A stretch of 64,000 nucleotides of DNA from Aquatica leii (GCA_035610365.1 CM069432.1:20274354-20338353), one strand, 5' to 3'. Shown: positions 20,913 through 31,622, counted from the first letter of the stretch. The notes: generated from the letters alone by a model not told the origin. Made by a program: numbers and translations.

Positions 20913-21290
20913 GTAGAAAAAAATCGATAGCACTATCGATAGTTAATATTATAATCCTTATCGATAGTTTGAAGTTTACTATCGATAGTGTGCGATAGTG
21001 TTAAAAATAATAAAAAACCAACAATTTCTTTAAAAGTTTATAATAAAATACGTATTACAGAAAACTGTGCATTTGAAGTTTGCGCTATTTTGGTCATTAC
21101 AAAAACCTAGCATGACGTAGATTAGTTTTTTTGCTACTTTTAACGCACTACAAAAATGTGATAAAATCTTTGTATGTGTAACTACACCTTCGATCCCATT
21201 TGAGAAAAATTTCAGTAAATCGGGTCAAATTACTTCAGACAAAAGGTCACGCTTAAAACCAAAGACGTTAACATATTTTTTCTCAACCAA
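20913..21290. repeat. AT-rich spacer with four ATCGATAG motifs
   Basis: Four ATCGATAG sites at 20923, 20935, 20960 and 20981, then a broken one at 20993. The spacer separates the two linker copies of the decayed Gypsy element. No coding signal. Confidence 0.5.
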
Positions 21291-22470
21291 AATAAATGGA
21301 AGAAGACCATGTCCGGCAAACTGCAGCCATTGTTCGCGACTTGAAGATAAGATCAAATGCCTTCGGAGAACTGCTAAGATTGATGACGAGTGGGAATCTG
21401 AGCAGTTGCGTCGCGAACAAGAAAACGATCCCGAAATAAGACTGTTCCTGAATTAGAAAAAAAAAACGAGCAACGACCAACCTGGGAAGCAGTGAGTGCT
21501 TTGAACAGAAACATCAAAGATTACTGGGCGCAGTAGGACTCATTGAGAGTAAAAAACGGTTTGTTTAAGCAACCTCTAAAAAAGGTATAAAATCAAACTT
21601 CAGTTGATAGTGCCAAAGAATACACGTTGGAGCGAAGTAAAAGTACCTATTGAACTATAAAGAAGACGCCATGGAATGGTGCTGTAAGTGCACAGTCTGT
21701 TCATCAGAAAATGGTTCAGCAAAAAACCGCAAAGCACAAATGAAACAATATAACGTGGAAGGCTCCTACAACAAATACATCTTAGTGCCGATGAATTATT
21801 TACGAAATAGATTCAACTTTGAATCTATGTACGCAAGAAGTTTTCCGACTGTTTTTAAATTAAAAAAACTAGGACGACGCCTCTCCATTCATAATCGGAT
21901 GGCGTGGTTAAACGGATGAACTAAAAAATGGAAAACTACTTAACCAAAGAAGTGCCTTAGCACTAAAAAAATTAGGATCAGTACTTGCACTTTTCCTAAT
22001 GGCATCCGGATCATCTGTTCACGAAAGCACACCCCAAACACTATCCTGTGTTACGCTCGGTCGCAAAATACGATTGCCATGCAACTTCGTATTTAGGCGA
22101 AGACTGAAAGAAGAAATTGTAAGGGAAGACTACGTCAGCAAGTTGATAAAGAGGTTAGATGTAGTACATGAAGCGGTTCGTAAAAGCACGCAAATTGGCA
22201 GCAACAAAATAAAGATCAGATATAACGTCAAGCCACGAAAGGCTGGGTTTTAATCGGGCGACCTGGCGTGGTTGTATAATTTCTAAAAAAAAACGTGATT
22301 TGTCGCCGAAGCTGCAGAAGCAATGGCAAAGTTTTGTTTAGTGACGTCATATATCGTATTCAAAAATCAGAAGCGGTCCACATCGATCATCTAGTCCCGG
22401 AATCAAGTTGATGAAATGAACAAGTTCATGAGCATTGGGCTCTGGAAAAGCTAGTGTTACGGTAACACAA
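21291..22470 (+). pseudogene. Decayed Gypsy-2-type pol: linker, integrase, C-terminus
   Basis: Parallels 29560-31040. Pieces visible: linker (EDHVRQTAAIVRDLK-like), integrase zinc region (CCKCTVCSSENGSAKNRKAQ, 21690-21740), KYILVPMNY, NRMAWLNG (decayed core) and the C-terminus at 21999-22253 (SSVHESTPQTLSCVTLGRKI, REDYVSKLIKRLD, IKIRYNVKP). It stops near 22470 at the point where the macro-domain segment begins in the better copy, so that segment is absent here. Confidence 0.78.
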
Positions 22471-22940
22471 CCATAACCTACAGTAGGCTCAGAGCCCCGA
22501 AGAGTGAGTCGTAGGTGCATAACCGATATGAATCAACTTAATTTTTATTGTGCCGATTATAATGTAATTAAAAGAGCGCCAAAACGAGACTACGACACTA
22601 CAAATGCCCGTTTACATCTGACAACACAAGTATAACGAATATATTTATTGTAATAGCAACATAAAAACAACCAGTATTACAAAATATACAAAAACTAATC
22701 GCTCGTAAGAAACAACAAATAATTCCAGTATTAGCAAATTTGACAACACCTCATACACATAGGTACATGAGATATTCAAACCAAAGTATGAGGATAAAAT
22801 TTTATAAAACAACGAAGAATAATAATTTAATCAATGCTGTTCTAATGATGATCAGAAGCAAAGCGCACCGATGATAATTTTAATAAGTAATTATACAAGC
22901 AAATCTGCATAATGTAATAGCGAAGGCTTCCACGGCCGGA
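22471..22940. other. No recognisable gene
   Basis: AT-rich spacer between the decayed Gypsy copy and the Penelope-like element. Nothing recognised. Confidence 0.5.
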
Positions 22941-23007
22941 ATCTATACTAACATTAGAATCTCTTCCGGGTTTGGACCGTGTCATAGTTGCAACCGAAGC
23001 TGCCAAC

Positions 23008-23039
23008 GTTTCGCCCACTTTCGCAAGGAGCTTCATCAG
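23008..23039 (-). ncRNA. Hammerhead ribozyme-like core (left PLE repeat)
   Basis: Minus strand reads CTGATGA, a GCTC/GGGC stem II with loop, then CGAAAC, followed by a hairpin closed by a TTCG tetraloop. CUGANGA-stem-GAAA is the hammerhead core, and hammerheads are known in PLE terminal repeats. The cleavage-site U-H and stem I were not verified. Confidence 0.4.
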
Positions 23040-23264
23040 GGCGTGAGATAAATCGCTAAACTCAAACAAGCAATCGAAATCTAACTAAGCACTTAGTTAA
23101 AAGTTAGGTTATCCACTTGTAAAACAAGCCATAACCTAAACTATGAAAAGGTAAGAAAGAAAACGATAACCTGAAAAAGCAAACGAAAATCTAACAAAGA
23201 ACCACTACCGAGTTGGGTAATCAACTTGTGAACCAAGCCAGATTCTAAACTCCGTAGAAGTGAC

Positions 23265-23519
23265 TTAATAAGAAATAGTCTCCATATTTAAAGGAAAAGG
23301 ATCGTCACGGATGATTAAGCTCGACCCTGATTGGGTTACGGTTGCTAGGGGGCGTGTTTTTGATAAATGACTAATAACCGGCAACCAAAGAGAGGATAGT
23401 TCGAAACCATGATCGCGATTGAAGTTATTGGGGTGTTTGATGATTTCTATGCTTTCTCGGAATTTCCTGTTGAAAAAGAATGGAGATTTGGCAATCAACG
23501 AAACATTATCAAAATCTAT
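23265..23519 (-). pseudogene. PLE GIY-YIG endonuclease, C-terminal tail after the inserted LTR
   Basis: Continues the frame cut at 23980: FDNVSLIAKSPFFFNRKFRE, then SIEIIKHPNNFNRDHGFELS and WLPVI, typical of the last ~60 residues of many PLE proteins. Ends near 23270. Confidence 0.78.
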
Positions 23520-23980
23520 TGTTGAGTTTTTTTTTATTAAAAACTAATTTATGTAAAACGACTAAAACTACGTTTACTTATTCTAAAAACATGTACACTT
23601 TTAAATTAACCGAACTAATAAAATCTAATAATAAAACACTTACACTATAATTTATGTATAACCGTTGTATAACACTATCACTAACACGAGATAAGATAAC
23701 GTCCTCGGATATCACACTTGTTTACACTAATTATCACGTTCACGATTATTCTCGATTTATTTATGTAGACACACGCGTGTTAACGATTTATTTCCACTTG
23801 ATAATCTTCTTAACACATTCGCATTCCAGCAATAACTGACCTACGATCTGTCTCGTCGCTATATAAAGACATACGGAAATCCTTCTCGATCGTTCCTCAC
23901 TTTTCGCTGTAACTTCTAGAAAATAGATAACAGCCTTCTAGAAGGCTCTTGCGTTTGCAAGTAATTTCTTGAACGTTTCA
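23520..23980 (-). repeat. Solo LTR of the Gypsy-2 family
   Basis: 461 bp, starting TGAAACGTTC and ending CAACA on the minus strand, flanked by a CTAT direct repeat (23516-23519 and 23981-23984). It matches the LTR at 25553-25922 along its length and contains an extra middle segment that is missing there but present in the 3' LTR at 31623. Formed by recombination between the two LTRs of an element that had inserted in the PLE. Confidence 0.85.
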
Positions 23981-24394
23981 CTATCTTGTGACCTGTAGTA
24001 AAATGATGTTCAGCGACCGCAGACTTGGAAGTATACCTTTTCCTTATACAACGATCATGTTCTGAAATGCGAGTAATGACGGAACGACCGGTTTCACCAA
24101 TGTAGACTAAACAGAACATGGAATTTGGTATACACCTTGAGATGAAAGTGTAAGAAATTTGTCTTTGGGAGAAGGAAGAATTTGAGAGATTTTGCCTGTC
24201 GAGTTGAATATGGGTTTAATACCATTCTTACGAAGGAGTTTTCCTATTTGATCTGTAACCTTGTGAAAGTAGGGTAAAAAGGCCAATTTCGGGTTAGATT
24301 CGGGAGTAGAAATGTCCTTAGGTAATCGAGTACGTGGATGTAAACGACGATTAATAACTCTATGAATATCTCGCTTTACATAACCATTGTTCAC
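23980..24394 (-). pseudogene. PLE GIY-YIG endonuclease, main part
   Basis: Minus-strand fragments: NNGYVKRDIHRVINRRLHPRTR, then HKVTDQIGKLLRKNGI and GVYQIPCS (24394-24107). A frame change follows, then CLVYIGETGRSVITRISEHD, KSAVAEHHFTTGHKI (24119-23980). G-V-Y-Q-I and Y-I-G-E-T-G-R are the GIY-YIG signature and the H-H-F-x-T-G-H-K block is the usual PLE tail. The domain nicks DNA during PLE insertion. It is interrupted after TGHKI by the solo LTR. Confidence 0.82.
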
Positions 24395-24532
24395 TAAGGT
24401 TCTAGTAAGATGACCTTCTTACCTTTTCATAGTTTAGGTTATGGCTTGTTTTACAAGTGGATAACCTAACTTTTGAGAAGTGCTTAGTTAGATTTCGATT
24501 GCTTGTTTGAGTTTTGCGATTTATCTCACGCC

Positions 24533-24563
24533 CTGATGAACCCCTTACGAAAATGGGCGAAAC
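24533..24563 (+). ncRNA. Hammerhead ribozyme-like core (right PLE repeat)
   Basis: Same arrangement as the left repeat but on the plus strand: CTGATGA at 24533, a CCC/GGG stem II, GAAAC at 24559-24563, then a GTTG-G-CAGC-TTCG-GTTG-CAAC hairpin (24564-24584) that could be stem III. Cleavage competence not assessed. Confidence 0.4.
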
Positions 24564-24640
24564 GTTGGCAGCTTCGGTTGCAACTATGACACGGTCCAAA
24601 CCCGGAAGACATTCTAATGTTAGTATAAATCTGCATAAAT

Positions 24641-25360
24641 TAATCGTGACAATATATATATATCTAGGTCGGTCTTATTTACGTTTGAGACCAACACAAA
24701 TTAATAGATAATAAAGAAAAGTTATTTACGGTTTTCATGAAATGCGATTAGCTAATGGCATATTCAAACAATTTCTTAAAATTGCAGAAAGTGTAATAAA
24801 AATAGATATGTAATGATACCACAAGTAAATTGCAAGCAAGTCATCCAGTGATATTATAGACAGAATGCGTCAAGTTTCCGAATGACTTTCCTTGATAACA
24901 TCGCAGGTGTGCTACTGAATCTTCAAGATTAATTGCCCATCTCACAAATATCCCACCAATTTGACCTCAAACAACTTGTTAATGCTTGTATACGTGCACG
25001 TTATAATTTATCGACTCGAAAGAGAGTTACTTAGAAAACATTTAACAAACAGGTGGAGGTAACCAACTCACTGCGATAATACAAGAAAATTAAATCACGT
25101 CGTAAAATAGAACTGAATTCTTATCCCAGCGAAACTTATACAAGTATCATATACAAATCGAAGTTCATTTACTCGTTAACAACGAGAATGGTCTGCGATA
25201 CTTAAAATGAAAATCTGACTGGGCACAGCGTTAGTTTACGTGCTGTCTACGTCAGAAACGGAAGTAAAAATCAGTACGCCCCCATTAGTAAAAATGGCAA
25301 TTACGCCCCGGAACAAAATTCATACAGCACGAAAACTATACCAAAATGTGTTAACATAAC
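24641..25360. other. No recognisable gene
   Basis: AT-rich, with stop codons in all frames. Since the next 65 bp match the macro segment of Gypsy-2, part of this stretch could be a very decayed Gypsy-2 pol, but I could not align it. Confidence 0.4.
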
Positions 25361-25424
25361 ACTGGGTTCGGAGTTACAACCAAGAAGACCGGTTTCAAAC
25401 ACAGAGGAATTACGCCATTGCAGT
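25361..25424 (+). pseudogene. Short relic of the Gypsy-2 pol end / macro-domain start
   Basis: CTGGGTTCGGAGTTACAACC and the following ~45 bases align with 31033-31100 (GCTAGGTTCTGAGTTACCAC...; shared TTACGCCAT). It is therefore another copy of the junction between pol and the macro-domain segment, from a separate insertion. Confidence 0.55.
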
Positions 25425-25552
25425 AGTATTTAACCTTTCGTTAGGCGCATATACTACTATAACGTAAATAGTAATTTAGTAAATCAGTATTCACATTTAA
25501 GAGGAAATACTTTTAATATATATTATGTAACAAAAATTCGTGTACATAATAT

Positions 25553-25922
25553 TGAAACGTTCAAGAAATTATTTGCAAATGCAAGAGCCTTCTAGAAGCT
25601 GTTATCCATCTTCTAGAAAATATACCAAAAAATAGGGAACACTCGAGAAGGATTTGCAGATGTGTATAAATACCGAAGAGAGAAATCGTAGGTCAGTTAT
25701 TGCCGTAACGCAAAGCCTGCAGTTATCCGCGGACATTATCTTATCTTCGTGTAAGTGATAGTGTTATATAATGGTTATACATAAATTAGTGTAAGTGTTT
25801 TCATTAAATATTATTAGATTTAATTAGTTCGGTTAATTTAAAAGTGTACATATTTCTAGTATAAGTAAAACATATTTTTAGTAGTTTAAATAAATTAGTT
25901 TTTAATAAATAAATTTGCAACA
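25553..25922 (+). repeat. Gypsy-2 5' LTR
   Basis: TGAAACGTTCAAGAAATTAT ... ATTTGCAACA, 370 bp. Compared with the 3' LTR and the solo LTR it lacks roughly 120 bp after GTAACGC (about 25712). TATAAATACC near 25667 is a plausible TATA box. Confidence 0.82.
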
Positions 25923-26260
25923 GTAGCGTCAGTGTGGAGTATCGAATAGAACAAACGGTTCGCGATTTTTTTTAGTGTAAATACCGTTAAGTAATCTAAT
26001 ATCGCTCCCGTAATTGATTGCGTAAATAACTGTTAAGTTCGCGATACGCGTGTTTATTTATAAAGTGTAATCATAGCTAAATTCGTGTTTATTAAACTTT
26101 TTTTTAACAAGTGCGTGATCGCGATATTAATTAAATTCGTTTCCGTACACTAGTGGTTTAATATTAACAAGTGGATCGTTATTAAAATTTTGTGTTATAC
26201 AAAAACTGCATTTTAAAAAGTAGTGTATTTAAACTTTATATTCGTGTTATATTTAAATTT
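25923..26260 (+). other. Gypsy-2 leader and candidate primer site
   Basis: Directly after the LTR is GTAGCGTCAGTGTGGAG, the position of the primer binding site; I could not assign the tRNA. The rest is AT-rich untranslated leader. Confidence 0.5.
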
Positions 26261-27349
26261 ATGTCGGTGACGCGTTTGCAAGCAGTTAAAATGGATGCAA
26301 AACTATTTGAATTTCTTGAATCGATAAAAAATGGTCAAGAATCGATGAATAGAAAGATGGAAGAAAATTCTAGAAAAATGGAAGAAAATGCGAGAAGTTT
26401 AAAAAAAGAAATACGAGCGAGCATAGAAAATCAAATAAAGACTATTGAGGAACAAATACAAGTTAGTGTAGCAAATCAAATCAAAACTGCGCAAGAGGAA
26501 ACCCAAGCAGATATGCTAAATGTAATGTAAGAAGAAAATTGCGAATCTGTGAATGAAAAAATAGAAGCAATAGAGGACAAATTAGAAGGCAGAATAAAAC
26601 TGATTGAAGAAAGAATGAAGCAAATGAATTGCCACGGTGAAGGAAGCGTCACGAGTGAAGATTTAATAATGGACCATCGGGAAGAAAACACTCACAAGTC
26701 CAAAGTTGTACCACCGAATTTTGATGGTAAAGTTCCATGGTCAACCTACTACAAGCAGTTTGAAGCCGCAGCTACAGCTAATGGTTGGAGCAACAAGCAG
26801 AAAGCAACGTCTTTAATAGTGTCCTTACGTGGGGAAGCGCTTGGAATTTTAACAACTGTTCCTGACCACCTACAAGAAAATTACAAACTTTTAATTTCAC
26901 GCTTAGAAATGAGATATGAAGATGCCCATCTTCAACAAGTCTATCAAGCTCAAATTAAAAGTCAGTTTCAGAAAACTGTCGAAAGTCTTCAAGAGTTTGA
27001 GGCTGACATCGCTAGATTAACACGGCTTGCGTATCCTACAGCATCAGATACCTTCTTGAAGCAGTTGGCTATTCAAACCTTTGTAGACGGCCTCCGAGAC
27101 AACGAAACGCAGCAGACTCTCCGGTTAGCTCGACCGAAGACATTGAATGACGCTTTGGTGCATGCTTTGGAGTTTAAAGCAGCAAAACAAGCATCGCAAC
27201 GAGATGGTCATAGACTCTGCTGTGCTGCAGAAGTACCCGCGCAGACACTGGAAAGCATCGAGGAGATAGCGCGACGAATCCTTCGCGGAAAGAGGAGTGA
27301 CAACTTTGAACTGCGACGAAATGGGCCATGTACGACGGCATCGTACTAA
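26261..27349 (+). pseudogene. gag: Gypsy-2 Gag
   Basis: ATG at 26261 (MSVTRLQAVKMDAKLFEFLE), then a long coiled coil rich in E, K, N, I. One in-frame TAA at 26528-26530 interrupts the frame, which continues unchanged to 27349. The Gag core is clear: WSTYYKQFEAAATANGWSNK, LRGEALGIL, and LQEFEADIARLTRLAYP (residues ~150-270). A zinc knuckle (NCDEMGHVRRH) is present only in the next frame at about 27305-27345 and lacks its first and last Cys. There is thus a frameshift near 27297 and knuckle decay. Confidence 0.82.
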
Positions 27350-30300
27350 ACTTAAGAAGAGGACAAGAAGAGCACTCAAAAATTTGGAACAAGGCGAACA
27401 AAAGAGACAAAAAGTAATCTCATCTAGTCAGACTCCGGAGATTACCATCCAAATGGCATCGCCTAGAGAGCAACCGCATAGCATTTATCTCAATGGCAAG
27501 ATCAATGGGAAAAGCGTCCAGTTACTAGTTGACACGGGAGCGACGAAAACCATCATTCGTCCTGACATGTTATTGGAAAACGAGAAGACATCACCAGTAA
27601 CAGTACGACTTCGAACGGCAACCGGCGACGAAATACCTACTCACGGACAAGTCAAAGTAACCATTGGTTTGAGAAATGGAGTACTCGACCATCAAGTACT
27701 GGTAGCCGACATCACGGAAGAAGTTATCCTGGGAATGGACGTGATAAAGAAGTATGGGTTCCATTTGGATATGAAGAACGATGTTCTGAAGATCGACAAT
27801 GAAGAAATTCCTTTTCATTCATCAGAGAAGGCAGCCGTGCGAGTCTTATTAAGTAAAGACGTGACTCTGCCTGCAAGGACTGAAAGTGTGGTGATGGCAC
27901 GCCTGGATGGAAGTCTCCGGGAAGGCTACATACGCGCGATTGAACCAATGGAGAACAGCTTAGTTGAATAGGGACTATTCGTTGGCAGAACTTTAGTACG
28001 AGTAAAGAACACGATGCCAGTAAGGATCTTAAAGATCAACTCAGATCCTGTAACGTTGAAAAAGAAGACCGTGGTAGGCCAATGCACGCCAGTATCACAA
28101 ATTGTGAGATGCGTGAAGTCGAACGAAGATACGTCGCCGAAGAAGTGTCCACAACATCTATTGGACATTCTTACCACCAAATGCCAAAACCTCAGCCAAG
28201 ACCAGCTGGCTAAAGTTAAAGTGTTAACCCAAGAGTACCAAGATGTGTTCGCGCTGGAGAGTGGCTCTAAAGGAAGAACTAACGTGGTGAAACATAAAAT
28301 TAATACCGGAGACGCTCGGCCGATACGATAACATCCACGCAGACTTCCTTTGGCAAAAAGAGAAGAAGCCAAACAAATAACTACAGATATGGAGAGAGAA
28401 GGCGTGATTGAACCTTCAAATAGTCCATGGGCATCCCCAGTGGTACTCGTAAAAAAGAAGGATGGATCAACGAGGTTTTGCGTAGACTACAGGCAGCTAA
28501 ACGACGTGACCAAAAAAGACAGCTACACTTTACCCAGAATTGACGATACGCTAGACAACCTGTCAGGATCCTAGTGGTTTTCTGCGTTAGATTTAAAGAG
28601 TGGATACTGGCAGGTAGAATTAGAACCCAAGGATCGTGAAAAAACTGCTTTTACGATAAGAACTGGTTTGTGGCAGTTCACTGTAATGCCCTTCGGCCTG
28701 TGTAACGCTCCTGCAACGTTCGAGCGTTTGATGCAGACCATCTTGCGCGGATTGTCTTGGAAGACGTGCTTGGTTTACCTGGACGACGTGATCGTGGTTG
28801 GGAGGTCGTTTGAAGAACACTTGAACAACTTGAGGGAAGTGTTCCAGCGATTACGTGGGGCTAACCTCAAACTGAACCCAAAGAATTGCCACGTATTTAA
28901 GAAGGAAGTGCAATATCTTGGCCACGTCGTATCTAGAGATAGAGTAAAGGCTGACCCAGACAAAATCCAAGCAGTGCAAGCATGGCCAAGACCAATCGAC
29001 AAACATCAAGTCCGAAGTTTCCTTGGGTTGTGCACTTATTATAGAAGATTTGAACCCGGATTTGCCAATATTGCCAAACCATTGACAAAATTAACGGGAG
29101 AAAAAGCAGAATTTAGATGGAATGAAAACTGCGAAAATTCTTTTAATTAACTAAAACAGGCCCTAGTCACTTCGCCAATTTTGAGTTATCCAAGAGAAGA
29201 TGGAAAATTTGTTTTGGATACCGACGCAAGCAATCTGACCATAGGCGCGGTCCTTTCGCAGGTTCAAGATGGACAAGAAAAAGTTATCGCGTATTTTAGC
29301 AAGGTTTTGTCCAGGCCAGAAAGGAATTATTGCGTGACTAGGAAGGAGCCGTTAGCAGTCATTAAGTCCATCGAACATTTCTACAAGTATTTGTATGGAC
29401 AAAAATTTTTACTGAGAACCGACCACGCCGCTTTAAAATGGCTTCTGCAGTTCCGCAACTCAGAAGGACAAGTGGCAAGATGGATCGAGAGACTGCAAGA
29501 GTATGACTATGACACAGATCACCGTGCCGGAAGCAGTCATCGGAACGCTGATGCTTTGTCCAGAAGACCATGTCCGGCGGACTGCAGCCATTGTTCGCGA
29601 CTGGAAGAAAAAGTCGAATGCCTCCGGAGAACTGCTATGGTTGATGATGAGTGGGAACCTGAACAGTTACGTCGCGAACAAGAAGACGAAATAAGACTAC
29701 TCCTGGACTCGAAAGAAATCGGCCAACGACCAACCTGGGAAGAAGTGAGTGCTTTGGGCAGAAATATCAAAGCGTACTGGGCGCAGTGGGCCTCCTTGAT
29801 AGTAGAAGACGGTCTTCTTAAGCGATCCCTAGAAAGTGTTGAGGGTACGGAAAACAGACTACAGTTGGTAGTGCCAAAGAGCCGGGTGGCAGAAGTGTTG
29901 AAGCATCTCCACGATGGGACATCAGGAAGACACTTTGGCATTAAGAAGACATTGGGTAAAGTGCAGGAACGATTCTACTGGATGAACTGCAAAGACGACG
30001 TCATGAAATGGTGCCGTAAATGCATAGTCTGCGCATCAGGAAATGGTCCAGCGAGAAAGCGCAAAGCACCCATAAAGCAATACAACGTAGGAAGCCCTTT
30101 GGAAAGAGTAGCGATTGACATCGCAGGACCGTTCCCAGAATCCGATTTGGGAAAGAAATACATCCTGGTGGCGATGGATTATTTCACGAAATGGACGGAG
30201 GCTTACGCCATACCCAATCAGGAAGCAGCTACAGTCGCAGACGTATTGGTAAAAGAGTTTTTCTGTCGGTTTGGAGTTCCGTTGGAATTACACTCCGATC

Positions 30301-31044
30301 AAAGCCGCAATTTTGAGTCTGGGCTGTTTCAAGAAGTTTGCCGACTGTTGGGAATTAAGAAAACTAGGACAACGCCTCTACATCCCCAATCTGATGGCAT
30401 GGTTGAACGGATGAATCGAACAATGGGCAAGTACTTAGCCAAGGTAGTGTCCGAACACCAAAGAGACAAGGACTTAGCCATACCGATCATCCGTTCACGA
30501 AAGCACAGGCCAAACACCATCCTGTGTCATGCTCGATCGTGAAATACGATTACCATGCGATCTTCAATTAGGGCGAAGACCGGAAGAAGAAGTTGCTGGA
30601 GAAGATTACGTCAGCAAGCTGGCCAAGAGGCTAGACAAAGTACATGAAGAGGTCCGTAAAAACACACAAATTGCCAGCGACAGGATGAAAACTAGATATG
30701 ACGTCAAAGCGCAAAATGGTGGGTTTCAACCTGGCGATATGGTCTGGTTGTATAATCCTCAAAGGAGACGTGGTTTGTCGCCGAAGCTGCAAATGCAATG
30801 GGAAGGTCCCTATGAAGTCGTGCAGCGTATTAATGACGTCATATATCGCATCCGAAAACCGCCCAGAAGCAAGCCAAAAGTGGTCAACGTCGATCGTCTA
30901 GCCCCGTTTGCTGGCGATAACCACAATACGCAAGTCCAGGTCCGAACCAGAGTAACAAGTAGCAGAACCCGTAATCCAATCGAAGAAATAGAGTTCGAGA
31001 AGTTTATGAACTTATACGGAGGTTTTGGAAAAGCTAGGTTCTGA
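27297..31044 (+). pseudogene. pol: Gypsy-2 Pol (protease, RT, RNase H, integrase)
   Basis: One frame from 27297 to 30542, interrupted by in-frame stops ending at 27971, 28331, 28574 and 29150, then a small out-of-frame deletion near 30490 and a final ORF 30529-31044. Protease: LLVDTGATKTII (27520-27560). [52 protein letters not shown]. RNase H: LDTDASNLTIGAVLSQ. Integrase: zinc region (C..C around 30020), VAIDIAGPFPES, HSDQSRNF, HPQSDGMVERMNRT, i.e. all three acidic catalytic positions. C-terminus: GDMVWLYNPQRRRGLSPKLQ and WEGPYEVVQ. Stop at 31042-31044. At least three stops could be Gln codons changed by C to T. Confidence 0.87.
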
Positions 31045-31497
31045 GTTACCACCGAGGAACAACAAGGCCTGTTCCAGACACAACAAGATTACGCCATCGC
31101 AAATTGCGTGAGCGAGGATCTTGACATGTCCAAAGGGGTTGCAGTCGTGTTTAAAAAGAAGTTTGGACAGCTAGATGAATTACGAAGACAGCAACCGGCA
31201 GTCGGAAGAGTTTTAAGACTACGTGGTGACGGACGCTTCTTTTTCTATCTGGTCACCAAGAAATACTCACGTGTCAAGCCGTTATACAAAGATCTGTGGC
31301 GAACATTATGAAGTCTCAAGAGAAAAATTAAGTTCCATCATGTTAAGAAATTGGCAGTACCCAAGCTTGGGTGTGGCTTAGATCAACTGAATTGGAGGAC
31401 AGTTCGAAACATGTTGGAGGTCGTCTTCCGAGAAACAGGCATTCAAGTGTTGGTCTGTAGTTATCAACCAAGGAGAATATTGGGTCAGGTCCATTGA
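31045..31497 (+). pseudogene. Macro domain (OARD1/TARG1-like) carried by Gypsy-2
   Basis: Same frame as the end of pol, starting directly after its TGA. Reads G-L-F-Q...DYAIANCVSEDLDMSKGVAV, FKKKFGQLDELRRQQ, VGRVLRLRGDGRFFFYLVTK, KPLYKDLW, then (after one in-frame TGA at 31309-31311) KLAVPKLGCGLDQLNWRTV, RNMLEVVFRETGIQVLV. This is the full OARD1/TARG1 family pattern (C-x-S-E-D, M-x-x-G-x-A, K-K-F-G, Y-L-x-T-K, P-x-x-G-C-G-L-D). The Lys of Y-L-V-T-K and the Asp of G-C-G-L-D, the positions used for ADP-ribose removal in TARG1, are both present. No ATG precedes the domain, so it was probably made as a pol extension or from a spliced RNA. OARD1-type enzymes remove ADP-ribose from acidic residues; role in the element unknown. 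Confidence 0.85.
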
Positions 31498-31498
31498 C

Positions 31499-31555
31499 TG
31501 TTACTTTTATGATCAAGGAAGTTGCAGAAATGAAGGAAACTGCCGCTATCGCCAC
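31499..31555 (+). pseudogene. CCCH zinc finger following the macro domain
   Basis: In the +1 frame relative to the macro domain: C-Y-F-Y-D-Q-G-S-C, R-N-E-G-N-C, R-Y-R-H, i.e. C-x7-C-x5-C-x3-H, a standard RNA-binding CCCH finger, in a frame open from about 31475 into the LTR. The equivalent place at 32282-32338 keeps the same spacing. A one- or two-base indel near 31480 probably separated it from the macro domain. Likely role: binding element or host RNA. Confidence 0.72.
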
Positions 31556-31607
31556 GATCCTTTTTACCGGTGTCGCATCCAGTCTCCTGTTCTGGGACAG
31601 AACAGTC

Positions 31608-31622
31608 GTAAGAAGGGGGCAG
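31608..31622 (+). promoter_or_regulatory. Gypsy-2 polypurine tract
   Basis: AAGAAGGGGGCAG immediately before the 3' LTR; the plus-strand primer site. It places the macro-CCCH module inside the element. Confidence 0.7.

Larger units (their letters stand above)
22942..24632 (-). mobile_element. 5'-truncated Penelope-like element with inverted terminal repeats
   Basis: Two ~214-bp repeats in opposite orientation (22942-23155 and 24418-24630) bracket the C-terminal end of a PLE on the minus strand. This terminal-repeat layout is known for PLEs. No RT domain remains: the coding part starts at once inside the right repeat. The interior is split by a solo LTR at 23520-23980. Each terminal repeat carries a hammerhead-like core. 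Confidence 0.78.
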
